This document shows, piece by piece, positions 52,624-62,510 of a stretch of DNA of 64,000 nucleotides. The stretch is from NCBI RefSeq assembly GCF_002902905.1, contig NZ_CP026124.1, positions 4,774,001 to 4,838,000 of the forward strand. Direction: 5' to 3'. The position numbers were made by a program, and so were the translations under genes. A model generated the notes under the pieces. The model saw nothing but the letters and a program-made list of their open reading frames with translations. It was not told the origin of the DNA and did no database searches. Source of the stretch: Achromobacter sp. AONIH1. Lineage in GTDB: Bacteria; Pseudomonadota; Gammaproteobacteria; Burkholderiales; Burkholderiaceae_B. Position 1 is the stretch's first letter. Every line of letters starts with the position of its first letter.

Positions 52624-54572
52624 CCGCCGGCACCGCCCCGCCCGTCACGCAAACGCAGGAGCCGCCGCTGGCGCCGCCCTTCGCCGCGCCCTTCCCGGTG
52701 CGCGGCATCGACGACGTGCGACGGCTGGCGGCCCGGCCCCTGGCCGAGACGCTGACGGTGCAAAGCACCTACGAGATCTTCCGCAACTCGGCCGCCGCCT
52801 TTGGCGACCGGACGGCCCTGACCTTCCTGAAGACCGCCGACCCGGACGGCGATACGGTGAGTTGGAGCTATCGCGAACTGCTGGCCGGCATCCACCAGAC
52901 GGCCAACCTGCTGCACAGCCTGGGGCTGGGCCCGCGCGACGCCGTCGGCATCCTGCTGCCCGGCTGCCTGGAATACCACCTGGCGCTATGGGGCGGCGAG
53001 GCGGCCTGCGCGGTGCAGCCGCTGAATCCGCTGCTATCCGAGGACAAGCTGGCGGCGCTGCTGAACGCCACCGGCGCGCGCGCGCTGATCGCCTACGGCG
53101 CCGAGGCCGACTGCGAATCCTGGACCAAGGCGCTGCGCCTGCGCGAGCGCGTGCCCAGCCTGCGCAGCCTGCTGCGCGTCGCGCCTATGGACGAGCCCGC
53201 GTCGGCGCGGCCGGCGCTGCCGGAAGGCGCGCTGGACTTCAACGCCGCGCGCGCCGCCATGCCGGCCGACCGGCTGGCCAGCGGCCGTCGCATCCAGGGC
53301 AGCGACGTGGCCGCCTATTTCCATACGGGCGGCACCACAGGCGCGCCCAAGCTGGCCATCCACACGCACGCCAACCAGGTCTTCACCGCCTGGGCCGCGG
53401 TGCAGCTGCAAAACGCCGGCCCCGGCGATGTGGTCATCAACGGCTATCCGCTGTTCCACGTGGCCGGCGCCCTGCCCGCCTCGCTGGCCGCGCTGTCGGC
53501 CGGCGTCGCCACCATCATCCCCACGACGCAGCTGCTGCGCAACCGCGAGGTGCTGCGCAATTACTGGCGCCTGGTCGAGCGCCATCGCGCCACCTCGCTG
53601 CAGGGCGTGCCGACCATCCTGGCGGCGCTGGCCGAGGTGCCGCTGGACGGCGCGGACATTTCCTCGCTGCGCTACTGCCGCACTGGCGCCGCGCCGCTGC
53701 CGGCCGAACTGGCCGCGCGCTTCGAGCGGCAATTCGGCCTGCACGTCAACGAAAGCCTGGGCATGACCGAAATGGCCGGCATCTCGTCCATCAGCCCACC
53801 TGGCTCGGCTTTTCCGGTCAACTGCGTGGGCTTTCCGCTGCCCTATGTACAGGTGCGCATCGCCACGCTGGACGCCGCCCCCGGCAGGCCGGCGCGCGAC
53901 CTGCCGCCCGGCGAGGCCGGCATGGTGCTGTTCAAGGCGCCCAACGTGATCCCCGGCTTCGTCGATCCGGCGGACACCGCACAAGCCTTCACCGAGGATG
54001 GCTGGCTCATCAGCGGCGACATCGGCCGGCTGGACGAACAAGGCCGGTTGCATCTGCAAGGCCGGGCCAAGGACCTGATCATCCGGGGCGGCCACAACAT
54101 CGATCCCAAGACCATCGAGGACGCGCTGGCCTCGCATCCGGCCGTGCGCCTGTGCGCTGCCGTCGGTGCGCCGGACGCCTATGCCGGCGAGCTGCCGGTC
54201 GCCTTCGTCACGCTGGCCGAGGAGGCCCGGATCACCGAGGCCGAACTGCTGGCCCATGCCGCCGCCACGGTCGACGAAGGCCCGGCGCGGCCGCGCCGCG
54301 TCATCGTGCTGGAACAGATGCCCATGACCAATGTGGGCAAGATCTACAAACCCGACCTGCGCCGCCTGGCCGTCGCCGTATCGGTCCAGGCGCTGGTGGC
54401 GCAGTCGCTGCGCGAAAGCGGCCTGCCCGAGGACAGCCCCTGCCTGCGCGTGCTGACCGACGCGCAGCCGCAGGTCGCGGTACAGGCCCTGCCGGACGCG
54501 CCCGCGGCCCTGCGGGCACGGCTGCGCGAGACGCTGGCGCGGCTGCCCGTGTCCGTGCCGCTGCTTGAATGA
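52620..54572 (+). CDS. AMP-dependent acyl-CoA synthetase/ligase
   Basis: Adenylating ligase of 650 residues activating a carboxylic acid to its CoA ester and so feeding the operon. The P-loop is AAYFHTGGTTGAPKLAIHTH, the A5 motif is NESLGMTEMAG, the hinge region is DGWLISGDIGRLDEQGRLHL and the catalytic Lys is in MTNVGKIYKPDLRR. An extra C-terminal ~100 residues of Ala/Arg-rich sequence makes it longer than typical ligases of about 550. The substrate class (fatty, aromatic or terpenoid acid) cannot be told. Confidence 0.94.
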   Translation: MTAGTAPPVTQTQEPPLAPPFAAPFPVRGIDDVRRLAARPLAETLTVQSTYEIFRNSAAAFGDRTALTFLKTADPDGDTVSWSYRELLAGIHQTANLLHSLGLGPRDAVGILLPGCLEYHLALWGGEAACAVQPLNPLLSEDKLAALLNATGARALIAYGAEADCESWTKALRLRERVPSLRSLLRVAPMDEPASARPALPEGALDFNAARAAMPADRLASGRRIQGSDVAAYFHTGGTTGAPKLAIHTHANQVFTAWAAVQLQNAGPGDVVINGYPLFHVAGALPASLAALSAGVATIIPTTQLLRNREVLRNYWRLVERHRATSLQGVPTILAALAEVPLDGADISSLRYCRTGAAPLPAELAARFERQFGLHVNESLGMTEMAGISSISPPGSAFPVNCVGFPLPYVQVRIATLDAAPGRPARDLPPGEAGMVLFKAPNVIPGFVDPADTAQAFTEDGWLISGDIGRLDEQGRLHLQGRAKDLIIRGGHNIDPKTIEDALASHPAVRLCAAVGAPDAYAGELPVAFVTLAEEARITEAELLAHAAATVDEGPARPRRVIVLEQMPMTNVGKIYKPDLRRLAVAVSVQALVAQSLRESGLPEDSPCLRVLTDAQPQVAVQALPDAPAALRARLRETLARLPVSVPLLE

Positions 54573-54664
54573 ACACGGAAAAAGACGAGCACGCACAGAC
54601 GCGCAACCCGCCAGGACGCGGCCCCGGGGGCCGCGCCCGCGCATCCCCCAAGGAGACTCCCGCC

Positions 54665-55642
54665 ATGTCCATGCAGCCCCTGCGCCGCGCCCTGCTCGGC
54701 GCCGCCCTGTACGCGCTCGCCACCGCCCTGCCGGCCGCCGCGCAAAGCGCCTTTCCCGCCAAGCCGGTCACGCTGATCGTGCCCTTTCCTGCCGGCGGCT
54801 CCACCGACCGCCACCTGCGCATCGTGGCGCAGGACGCATCCAAGTACCTGGGCCAGCCCGTCATCGTGGAAAACCGGCCGGGCGCCGGCGGCACGCTGGG
54901 GCCGGCCAACATGGCCAAGACCGCCAAGCCGGACGGCTACACCATTTCGCTGTACACCCTGGCCATGCTGCGCATGCCCTACATGCACAAGACCAACTGG
55001 GACCCGATCAACGATTTCACCTTCATCATCGGCCTGTCGGGCTATACCTTCGGCTTCACCGTGCGCGCCGATTCTCCGTACAGAACCTTCAACGACTACA
55101 TCGAGGCCGCGCGCAAGGCCCCCGGCAGCATCGACTACGGCTCGACCGGCGCGGGCTCGTCGCCGCACCTGCTGATGGAGGAAGTGGCGCGCAACGCCGG
55201 CGTCCAGCTGAACCACGTGCCGTTCAAGGGCAATGCCGACATGCAGCAGGCGCTGTTGGGCGGACACGTGATGGCGCAAAGCGACGCCTCCGGCTGGGAC
55301 CAGTTCGTCGACGCCGGCAAGATGCGCCTCCTGGTCACTTTCGGCGAGCAGCGCACCACGCGCTGGCCCGACGTGCCCACGGCCCAGGAGCTGGGCTACA
55401 AGGTCGTGTCGACCTCGCCCTACGGCCTTGCCGGCCCCAAGGGCATGGACCCGGCCGTGGTGCGGACCCTGCACGACGCTTTCAAGCGCGCGCTGTACGA
55501 CCCGGCCAGCCTGGAGGTGATGCAGCAGTTGAACCAGCAGCCCGCCTATCGCGACAGCCAGGACTACCGCGAATGGGCGCGCGCGACCTACGCCAAGGAA
55601 AAGGACCTGATCGAGGCGCTGGGCCTGATGGCCAAAGACTGA
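54665..55642 (+). CDS. Bug/TctC-type tripartite tricarboxylate receptor
   Basis: Periplasmic binding protein of 325 residues. The signal peptide ends near LPAAAQS, then FPAKPVTLIVPFPAGGSTDR and ENRPGAGGTLGPANMAKTAK, hallmarks of the Bug family. AAGGAGA upstream fixes the start at 54665. It follows the acyl-CoA synthetase by 92 bp and probably captures the acid degraded by the operon. No TctAB membrane genes are in the window. Confidence 0.94.
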   Translation: MSMQPLRRALLGAALYALATALPAAAQSAFPAKPVTLIVPFPAGGSTDRHLRIVAQDASKYLGQPVIVENRPGAGGTLGPANMAKTAKPDGYTISLYTLAMLRMPYMHKTNWDPINDFTFIIGLSGYTFGFTVRADSPYRTFNDYIEAARKAPGSIDYGSTGAGSSPHLLMEEVARNAGVQLNHVPFKGNADMQQALLGGHVMAQSDASGWDQFVDAGKMRLLVTFGEQRTTRWPDVPTAQELGYKVVSTSPYGLAGPKGMDPAVVRTLHDAFKRALYDPASLEVMQQLNQQPAYRDSQDYREWARATYAKEKDLIEALGLMAKD

Positions 55643-55799
55643 CGCGCCCTCGCCCTGCCCTGATTGGTTCCGGATTCCCGGCTTAAGCAAATGAGAATTC
55701 CTTGTTTGTTCGGCCTGTCCGCGCCGTACCACAATGCACGCCTTTTCCGCCGCCGCGCCGCCTGGCGCGGCGCGGCAACCGCAGTGATGGAGCAGCAAC

Positions 55800-56618
55800 G
55801 TGGCAGGCATGAAAGGAATCATCCGGGCGGGCATGGCGGCATTGGCCGCCGTCGCCCTGTTGGGCGGCGGCGCGGCGCGCGCCGACAAACCGCTGACGCT
55901 GGGCGTGTCGGTGGGCCTGGGCAATGTGGCGATGGAAATCGCGGTGCGCGAGGCGCGGGCCCAGGGGCTGGACGTCAAGCTGGTGGAGTTTTCCGACTAC
56001 ATCAGCCAGAACGAGGGCGTGAACGACGGCTCGCTGGACGCGAACTACTACCAGCACCTGCCCTATCTGGAAAGCATGATCGCCGCCAAGGGCTACAAGC
56101 TGGTGCCGGTGGCGCTGGGCTACACGTCGCGGATGGCGATCTATTCCAAGAAGCACCGCGCGCTGGCCGAGCTGCCCGACGGCGCCGCCATCGCCTACCC
56201 CAATGATCCGGTCAACACCGGCCACGCCCTGCTGATCCTGCAGGAAGCCGGCCTCATCACGCTCAAGCCGGACGTGGGCACCAAGGCCACGCTGCGCGAC
56301 GTCACGGCCAATCCGCGCAAGCTGCGCTTTCGCGAGCTGGAAGGCAGCATCGTGGCGCGCGCGCTGGACGACGTGGACGCGGCCGTCATCTATCCGGGCT
56401 TCGTCGCGGTGGCCGGCGTCAATCCGGAATCGGCGCTCTACGCCGAGAAGGACAGCTCGCGCTATGCCATCCGCTGGGTCACGCGGCCGGAAAACGCCCA
56501 GGACCCGCGCCTGCTGAAGTTCATCGCCATCTATCAGGGCTCGGAGGAAGTGCGCGCCACGCTGCGCCGCCTGTACCACGACCTGATCGCCTTCCCCTGG
56601 CTGGAACAGGCGGGCTGA
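55800..56618 (+). CDS. MetQ/NlpA-like periplasmic binding protein
   Basis: Exported solute-binding protein of 272 residues of the MetQ/NlpA family, which carries methionine or sulfur compounds. After the signal sequence (MKGIIRAGMAALAAVALLGG, cleavage near GGAARA) comes KLTLGVS-like KPLTLGVSVGLGNVA, then YISQNEGVNDGSLDANYYQH and YPNDPVNTGHALLILQEAGL. There is no lipobox Cys, so the protein is soluble. The GTG at 55800 has GGAG seven bases upstream; an ATG at 55809 is the alternative. It lies four bases before a flavin monooxygenase gene; no MetN/MetI genes are near. Confidence 0.88.
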   Translation: MAGMKGIIRAGMAALAAVALLGGGAARADKPLTLGVSVGLGNVAMEIAVREARAQGLDVKLVEFSDYISQNEGVNDGSLDANYYQHLPYLESMIAAKGYKLVPVALGYTSRMAIYSKKHRALAELPDGAAIAYPNDPVNTGHALLILQEAGLITLKPDVGTKATLRDVTANPRKLRFRELEGSIVARALDDVDAAVIYPGFVAVAGVNPESALYAEKDSSRYAIRWVTRPENAQDPRLLKFIAIYQGSEEVRATLRRLYHDLIAFPWLEQAG

Positions 56619-56621
56619 GAC

Positions 56622-57989
56622 ATGGGCAAGCAGATCCGGCTCAATGCCTTCGACATGAACACCGTCGGGCACATCGCCCACGGCTACTGGGCGCATCCGC
56701 GCGACCAGTCGCGCAACTACCGCGACCTGGACTACTGGGTCGAGCTGGCCGGCATCCTGGAGCGCGGCAAGTTCGACGGCCTGTTCCTGGCCGACACGCT
56801 GGGCATGGTGGACGGGCTGGAAAGCGATCCCGGCATCACGCTGCGCGAGGCGGTGCAGGCGCCGATGAACGATCCGCTGCTGCTGGTGTCGGCGATGGCC
56901 CACGCCACGCGCCACCTGGGCTTCGGCGTCACCGCCAATCTCAGCCACGCCTATCCTTATGTATTCGCGCGCAGCATGTCCACGCTGGACCACCTGACGC
57001 GCGGACGCATCGGCTGGAACATCGTCACCGGCCACCAGGCCAGCGCCGCGCGCGCCCTGGGCCAGGAGCTGGCCGCGCACGACGACCGCTACGCCATCGC
57101 CGACGATTTCATGGAAGCCGTCTACAAGCTGTGGGAAGGCAGCTGGGACGACGATGCGGTGCGCGTGGACCGTGAGCGGCGCATCTTCGCCGACCCCGCC
57201 GGGATCCGCGTGCAGCGGCACGCCGGGCCGTACTACCGCTATGAGGGCGCGCACCTGTCCGAACCCTCGCCGCAGCGCACGCCGGTGCTGTATCAGGCCG
57301 GCGCCTCCAGCCGGGGCCAGCGCTTCGCCGCCGCGCACGCCGAATGCGTGTTCCTGACCGGCGCGCAGCCGGCGGTGCGTGACATCGTCGCCGCGCTGCG
57401 CAAACAGGTCCAGGACGCCGGCCGCCGGCGCGAGGACATCCAGGTCTACGCCATGGCCACCGTCATCGTCGGCGAAACCGACGCCCAGGCCTGGGAAAAG
57501 CACGCCGAATACGCGCGCTACGCCAATCCCATGGCGGCGCTGGCGCATTACGGCAGCCAGGTCCACATCGATTTCTCGCGCTACGGCCTGGACGAGCCGA
57601 TCCAGGCACAGGCCACGCAGGGCATCCAGACCCTGCTGGACTCGATCACCACGCGCAGCGCGCAGACCTGGACCGTGCGCAAGCTGCTGGCGCAGATGCA
57701 GAACGGCTACCGGCTGCCGCCCATCGTAGGCAGCCCGCAGACCGTGGCCGACGCGCTGGCGGGCTGGATGCGCGAGACCGACATCGACGGCTTCAACCTC
57801 ACCCGCCTGGTCGCGCATGAAAGCCTGCGCGACTTCGTTGACCTGGTGGTGCCCGAGCTGCAATCGCGCGGCATCTACAAGGAAGACTACGCGCCCGGCA
57901 CGCTGCGCGAAAAGCTGTTCAGCGCGGGCGCCGCGCGGCTGCCGGCCTCGCATCCGGCCGCCAGCCACCGGCCCGGTCGCGCCGGTTGA
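56622..57989 (+). CDS. NtaA/SnaA/DszA-type FMN-dependent monooxygenase
   Basis: Luciferase-like FMNH2-dependent monooxygenase of 455 residues. It has the family start RLNAFDMNTVGHIAHGYWAH, FLADTLGMVDG, the long insert WEGSWDDDAVRVDRERRIF and PQRTPVLYQAGASSRGQRFA. Enzymes of this family oxidise chelators, dibenzothiophene sulfone or other sulfur compounds using FMNH2 from a separate reductase, which is not encoded here. The neighbouring MetQ-like receptor suggests an organosulfur substrate; this is inference. It ends 105 bp before a GntR gene. Confidence 0.92.
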   Translation: MGKQIRLNAFDMNTVGHIAHGYWAHPRDQSRNYRDLDYWVELAGILERGKFDGLFLADTLGMVDGLESDPGITLREAVQAPMNDPLLLVSAMAHATRHLGFGVTANLSHAYPYVFARSMSTLDHLTRGRIGWNIVTGHQASAARALGQELAAHDDRYAIADDFMEAVYKLWEGSWDDDAVRVDRERRIFADPAGIRVQRHAGPYYRYEGAHLSEPSPQRTPVLYQAGASSRGQRFAAAHAECVFLTGAQPAVRDIVAALRKQVQDAGRRREDIQVYAMATVIVGETDAQAWEKHAEYARYANPMAALAHYGSQVHIDFSRYGLDEPIQAQATQGIQTLLDSITTRSAQTWTVRKLLAQMQNGYRLPPIVGSPQTVADALAGWMRETDIDGFNLTRLVAHESLRDFVDLVVPELQSRGIYKEDYAPGTLREKLFSAGAARLPASHPAASHRPGRAG

Positions 57990-58094
57990 AGCCGGGCGCG
58001 CCGGTCGCGCGGACGCGGACATGAGAGCCGAAAAACGGAGTTTGATAGACTGGCGGCCCCACGCCCGCACCCGCCGGCCCGCAGGCCGCCGCCC

Positions 58095-58781
58095 ATGACC
58101 CAGCACGCCACCCCAGACCCCAGCGCCGACGACATCGCCAAGGATGTCGCGGCCGCCATCGTCGCGCACCGTCTGCCGCCAGGCACCCGCCTGCGCGAGG
58201 AGGCGCTGGGCCGGGCCTACCAGGTCAGCCGCACCAAGATCCGCGCCGCGCTGCTGATGCTGTCCAAGGACAAGCTGATCAATATCGTGCCGGACAAGGG
58301 CGCCTTCGTCAGCAAGCCCAGCGCCGACGAGGCGCGCGAGGTCTATGCCGTGCGCCGCATCCTGGAAACCGCGCTGGCGCGCGAGTTCACGGCCCGCGCC
58401 CGCCCGGCCGACTTCCGCCGCATCGAGGCCCACCTGGCCCGGGAACGCCAGGCGCTGGAGAGTGGCGACGCGCAGGCGCGCAACCGCCTGCTGGGCGACT
58501 TCCACCTGCTGCTCGCCGAGATCGTCGGCAACCAGGTGCTCACCGACATGCTGCGCGAGCTGCTGGCGCGCAGCGCCGTCATCACCGCGCTGTACCAGAG
58601 CACGCACGACGCCGGCTGTTCCTCGCGCGAGCACCGTGCCTTCATCCAGGCCGCGCGCAAGGGCGACGCCGACGCCGCCAGCGCCCTGATGGACGAACAC
58701 CTGCGCCATGTGCTGGACGCCCTGGATTTCCAGGCCGGCGCGCAAGGCGACGCCGACCTGGTCACCGCGCTGTTGCGCTGA
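58095..58781 (+). CDS. GntR family regulator, FCD subfamily
   Basis: 228-residue regulator. The N-terminal winged helix-turn-helix (LREEALGRAYQVSRTKIRAA) is followed by a helical FCD domain with the metal-binding His-rich set (GDFHLLLAEIVGN, SSREHRAFIQAA, ALMDEHLRHVLDAL). It is the natural controller of the MetQ-like/monooxygenase pair just upstream on the same strand. The effector is probably a small organic acid. Confidence 0.92.
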   Translation: MTQHATPDPSADDIAKDVAAAIVAHRLPPGTRLREEALGRAYQVSRTKIRAALLMLSKDKLINIVPDKGAFVSKPSADEAREVYAVRRILETALAREFTARARPADFRRIEAHLARERQALESGDAQARNRLLGDFHLLLAEIVGNQVLTDMLRELLARSAVITALYQSTHDAGCSSREHRAFIQAARKGDADAASALMDEHLRHVLDALDFQAGAQGDADLVTALLR

Positions 58782-58944
58782 CGCGCCGTCCCCTCGTCCG
58801 CTTGATCCAGCGCAAGGCGCGGCGCCGGCAAGCCGATACAGTGTTACATGCAGCCGGCGTCCGCCGGATGCCGCGTCAGGCGCCCCGCGCGGGCGGCCAG
58901 CGCCGCGCGCCCGCAACAACCACACGCATGCCGGGAGACGCTTC

Positions 58945-59391
58945 ATGTACAAACACATCCTGATCCCCACCGACGGTTCCGCCCTGTCCAATGAGGCGCT
59001 GGTCCGCAGCCTGCAACTGGCCAAGACCTTCGGCGCCGCCGTCACGATCCTGACGGTGGAAGAACCGTTCCATGTGTTCTCGATGGGCTCGGCCCAGCTG
59101 GCCGCCAGCCTGAACGACTACCAGGACCAGATCCGCGCCCAGGCCGAACGGCTGCTGAACGATGCCGCCGCCCAGGCGCGCGAGCTGGGCCTGTCCTGCG
59201 AGACCTTGCGGGTTTCGCACGAAGACCCGTATCAGGCCATCATCGACGCCGCCGCCAAGCGCGGCTGCGACCTGATCGCCATGGCCTCGCACGGCCGCCG
59301 TGGCATGGCCGCCGTGGTACTGGGCAGCCAGACCCAGAAGGTGCTGACGCACTCGACCACGCCGGTGCTGGTGTATCGCAAGCCGTCCTGA
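58945..59391 (+). CDS. Universal stress protein, UspA family
   Basis: Cytosolic UspA-type protein of 148 residues. It has MYKHILIPTDGSALSNEALV and the C-terminal ASHGRRGMAAVVLGSQTQKV and TTPVLVYR. The HGRRG...GS segment resembles the ATP-binding glycine motif of nucleotide-binding Usp proteins. GGGAGA six bases before the ATG sets the start. It is a single-gene unit between the GntR gene and a convergent LysR gene. Function is stress tolerance by family. Confidence 0.94.
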   Translation: MYKHILIPTDGSALSNEALVRSLQLAKTFGAAVTILTVEEPFHVFSMGSAQLAASLNDYQDQIRAQAERLLNDAAAQARELGLSCETLRVSHEDPYQAIIDAAAKRGCDLIAMASHGRRGMAAVVLGSQTQKVLTHSTTPVLVYRKPS

Positions 59392-59464
59392 TGTGCGCGT
59401 CGCGCGGCGGCCATGCGCCGTCCGCGTGGCCAGGCGCGCGTCCGGCGTCGGGCGCAGGCTGCCG

Positions 59465-60340
59465 CTAGCCGCCGGCGCGCAGCAGCTGTTCCATACGCCC
59501 CAGGATCCAGCTGGCGGCGGCGCCGGGCTCGGCGCCCTGCAGCCATAGCGCCCGCACCGACAGCGGCGGCAAGGCAAGGCCCGCGCAGGGCACGCTCGCG
59601 AGCTGGTCGCGGTAGACCTCGTATTCGGCGATGTTCAGCGGCAGGATGGCCCAGCCCAGGCCATCCACGGCCATGCTCGCGATGCTGTAGGAGCTGTCGG
59701 CGCGCCAGACCATCGGGCTCAGCACCCGCTCGTCCACGCCCTCCATCTTCATCACCAGCTGCCGATGCCGGGCCAGGTCGGCGCGCGTGGCTCGCGCCAG
59801 GCCGGCCAGCGGATGCGAGCGCGACACGAACACGCCCTGGGCCACGCGGCCCAGATACCGCTCGGCGAAAGCGGGACCCGGATCGCCCCGGTCGAGATGG
59901 CAGCCCAGGCTGGCGCGGCCGGCCGCCACGTAGTCGGCGACCTCGGTCGCCGTGCCGTTGAGCTGGGTCAGTTCCAGCGCCGGAAAGCGTTCGGCGATTT
60001 CCTTGGCCAGATCGGCCAGCACCAGCGAAGGCAGCGCCTCGTCCAGCGCCACCGACAGGCGCGCCTCCTGGCCCGAGGCGAAGGACAGCGCACGTTGCTG
60101 CAAACCATCGGCCTGCCGCAACAGTTCCAGCGCTTCCTGCAGCAGCACTTCGCCGGCCGGCGTCAGCGTGGCATTGCGGCGCGAACGATCGAACAGTTCC
60201 ACGCCCAGGTCGGCCTCCAGCAGGCCCACCGCCGTGCTGACGGCGGATTGCGCCTTGCCCAGCTGGCGCGCGGCCGCCGAGAACGAACCTTGGGCGGCCG
60301 CGGCGGCGAAATGCCTGAGCTGTTCCAACGTCCAGTTCAT
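59465..60340 (-). CDS. LysR family transcriptional regulator
   Basis: 291-residue LysR-type regulator. It starts MNWTLEQLRHFAAAAAQGSF with the helix-turn-helix AARQLGKAQSAVSTAVGLLE; the effector domain covers about 90-285. Met at 60340 is chosen because it begins the canonical LysR start; a longer frame runs to 60388. It is divergent from the MFS gene at 60500, which is its likely target; the AT-rich stretch 60345-60400 lies between them. Confidence 0.92.
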   Translation of the reverse strand: MNWTLEQLRHFAAAAAQGSFSAAARQLGKAQSAVSTAVGLLEADLGVELFDRSRRNATLTPAGEVLLQEALELLRQADGLQQRALSFASGQEARLSVALDEALPSLVLADLAKEIAERFPALELTQLNGTATEVADYVAAGRASLGCHLDRGDPGPAFAERYLGRVAQGVFVSRSHPLAGLARATRADLARHRQLVMKMEGVDERVLSPMVWRADSSYSIASMAVDGLGWAILPLNIAEYEVYRDQLASVPCAGLALPPLSVRALWLQGAEPGAAASWILGRMEQLLRAGG

Positions 60341-60499
60341 GATTCGCCCTATCCATCCATTAAGTAGATGGATTCTAACTTTTTTCAATCAAATGGAAGA
60401 TCGATAATCCGAGCCCGGAACCCGGCCCTCGCGGCCTGCCCGGCGGCGTCCGCCGCTGGCGATCCCAGGTTCCATCAGGTAGATACAAGGAGCAGGACC

Positions 60500-62005
60500 A
60501 TGCAGCGCACCCCGACCAACGCCGCCGTGGCCGCACCCGGCCGCTGGCTGGTGCTGGCCATCGTCTCCAGCGCATTGCTGCTGATCGTGATCGACATGAC
60601 GGTGCTGTACACGGCATTGCCGCGGCTCACTCACGACCTGGGCGTGTCGGCCTCGGCCAAGCTGTGGATCGTCAACATCTATGCCCTGGTCGTGTCCGGC
60701 CTGTTGCCGGGCATGGGCACGCTAGGCGACCGGCTCGGCCACAAGCGCCTGTTCATGGCCGGCCTGGCGGTCTTCGGCCTGGCCTCGCTGGCCGCCGCCT
60801 ACTCGCCCTCCGCCGGCTGGCTGATCGCGGCGCGCACGCTGTTGGCGGTGGGCGCGGCGATGATGATGCCCGCCACGCTGTCCATCCTGCGACTCACCTT
60901 CACCGACGAGCGCGAGCGCGCCATCGCCATCGGCGTCTGGGCCTCGGTGGCGTCCGGCGGCGCGGCGTTCGGCCCCGTCCTGGGCGGCGTGCTGCTGGAG
61001 CATTTCTGGTGGGGCTCGGTGTTCCTCATCAATCTGCCCATCGTGCTGCTGGCGCTGCCGCTGGCCTGGCGGCTGGTGCCGGCCAGCCGGCCCGACCGCA
61101 GCCGGCCCTGGGACCTGGTGGGATCGTTGCAGATCATGGCCGGCCTGATCCTGTGCGCCTATGCGCTCAAGCAGCTGGGCATGGCCTCGCCGTCCTGGCT
61201 GCATGCCGGCCTGGCCTGCGCGGCGGGCGTGGCGATGCTGGTGGTGTTCGCGCGGCGCCAGCGCGCGCGGCCCTATCCGTTGATCGACTTCACGCTGTTC
61301 CGCAACCCCGTCTTCAGCTCGGCCGTGGCCACGGCGCTGTTCGCCGCCGCCGCGCTGCTGGGCATGGAACTGGTCTTCAGCCAGCGCCTGCAGCTGGTGC
61401 AGGGCATGTCGCCGATGCAGGCCGCGCTGTACATCCTGCCGCTGTCGCTGGCCGCCTTCGTGGCCGGCCCGCTGGCCGGCTGGATGCTGCCGCGCGTGGG
61501 CAGCCGGCGGATGCTGATTTCGTCGCTGCTGGTCTCGGGCGCCGGCATGGGCGGCTACCTGCTCAGCTACGACGCCGCGCTGATCCCGCAGATAGCCAGC
61601 CTGTGCGTGCTCGGCGCCGGCATCGGCGCCGCCATGACCGCCGCGTCCGGCACCATCATGCAGAGCGCGCCCGTGGAGCGCGCCGGCATGGCCGCCTCGG
61701 TCGAGGAGGTGTCGTACGAGCTGGGCGGCGCGCTGGGCGTGACGCTGATGGGTTCCATCCTGTCCGGCGTGTACGCGCAGTCGCTGGACGTGCCGGTCGG
61801 CGTCGCCGCCTCGCCGGCGCGCGACAGCCTGGACGAAGCGCTGATCGTGGCCGATCAGCTGTCAGCCGAACTGGGAGGCGCCCTGGCGCAGCTGGCGCGC
61901 ACCGCGTTCGACGCGGGCTATACCGCCGTGCTGGCCAGCTGCACGGCGATGCTGCTGGGCGCGGCGGTCGTCGTGCTGCTGAAAGGCCGCCGCGGCGCGG
62001 CCTGA
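60500..62005 (+). CDS. MFS drug exporter, 14-helix EmrB/QacA type
   Basis: Inner-membrane proton antiporter of 501 residues with 14 predicted helices (DHA2 type). After MQRTPTNAAVAAP come the TM1 motif IVIDMTVLYTALPRLTHDLG, the motif A GTLGDRLGHKRLFM and the motif C region SGGAAFGPVLGGVLLEHFWW. These match QacA/SmvA-like multidrug exporters. AAGGAG eight bases before the ATG fixes the start. It is divergent from a LysR gene, which probably controls it. Confidence 0.93.
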   Translation: MQRTPTNAAVAAPGRWLVLAIVSSALLLIVIDMTVLYTALPRLTHDLGVSASAKLWIVNIYALVVSGLLPGMGTLGDRLGHKRLFMAGLAVFGLASLAAAYSPSAGWLIAARTLLAVGAAMMMPATLSILRLTFTDERERAIAIGVWASVASGGAAFGPVLGGVLLEHFWWGSVFLINLPIVLLALPLAWRLVPASRPDRSRPWDLVGSLQIMAGLILCAYALKQLGMASPSWLHAGLACAAGVAMLVVFARRQRARPYPLIDFTLFRNPVFSSAVATALFAAAALLGMELVFSQRLQLVQGMSPMQAALYILPLSLAAFVAGPLAGWMLPRVGSRRMLISSLLVSGAGMGGYLLSYDAALIPQIASLCVLGAGIGAAMTAASGTIMQSAPVERAGMAASVEEVSYELGGALGVTLMGSILSGVYAQSLDVPVGVAASPARDSLDEALIVADQLSAELGGALAQLARTAFDAGYTAVLASCTAMLLGAAVVVLLKGRRGAA

Positions 62006-62045
62006 CGGCAAGCCGGCCCCGGGGCACGGCCCCGGCTCGTGCCAG

Positions 62046-62510
62046 TCAAGCCATGCGCCGCGCCCTGCGGCCCCGGCCCAGCGCGACGCCGTCGCGGATA
62101 TTGGCGCCCATCAACGCCAGGTTCAAGGCGCCCGCCACCAGTTCCAGCGCCTGCGCGCCGTAGAAGATCCCGTCGAAAGCGTCCGCCCGCGCCCGGCCTG
62201 CCAGGAAAATGGCGCAAGGCACCAGAACCAGCAGTCCATTGGCGCCGATCAGCGCCATGCGCCGGCGCTTACGCGACAGCAACGGATGCCCGCCCTTGCC
62301 GCCCAACGCGTAGCCGCTGGCTCCGGTCAACGCGATCAGCGCAATGAAGGCCGGCAAGACCAACAGGATGGCCTGCTTGACCTGGGCCACTGCCGCATGT
62401 GACAGGAACAATTCGGCCACGGCGGTCGCGCTCCAGAAAGCCACGAGCGTCACCGTGGCCGAACAAGCGCAGGCGATATGCAGCCTGCTCAGAATCGCTC
62501 TATTCCGCAT
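62046..62510 (-). CDS. Small integral membrane protein
   Basis: Membrane protein of 154 residues with about four helices (residues 14-36, 45-68, 84-104 and 116-137) and a basic C-terminus (GRGRRARRMA). No motif of a named family is seen. It overlaps the MarR gene by 11 bases and has an AGGAGAG ribosome site inside that gene, so the pair is one operon. Possibly a target of the MarR repressor. Confidence 0.75.
   Translation of the reverse strand: MRNRAILSRLHIACACSATVTLVAFWSATAVAELFLSHAAVAQVKQAILLVLPAFIALIALTGASGYALGGKGGHPLLSRKRRRMALIGANGLLVLVPCAIFLAGRARADAFDGIFYGAQALELVAGALNLALMGANIRDGVALGRGRRARRMA

Noticed and set aside
55683..59045. An open frame of 1120 codons on the minus strand
   Set aside because: It runs antisense through four well-supported plus-strand genes (MetQ-like, monooxygenase, GntR, Usp) and shows no recognisable domain.
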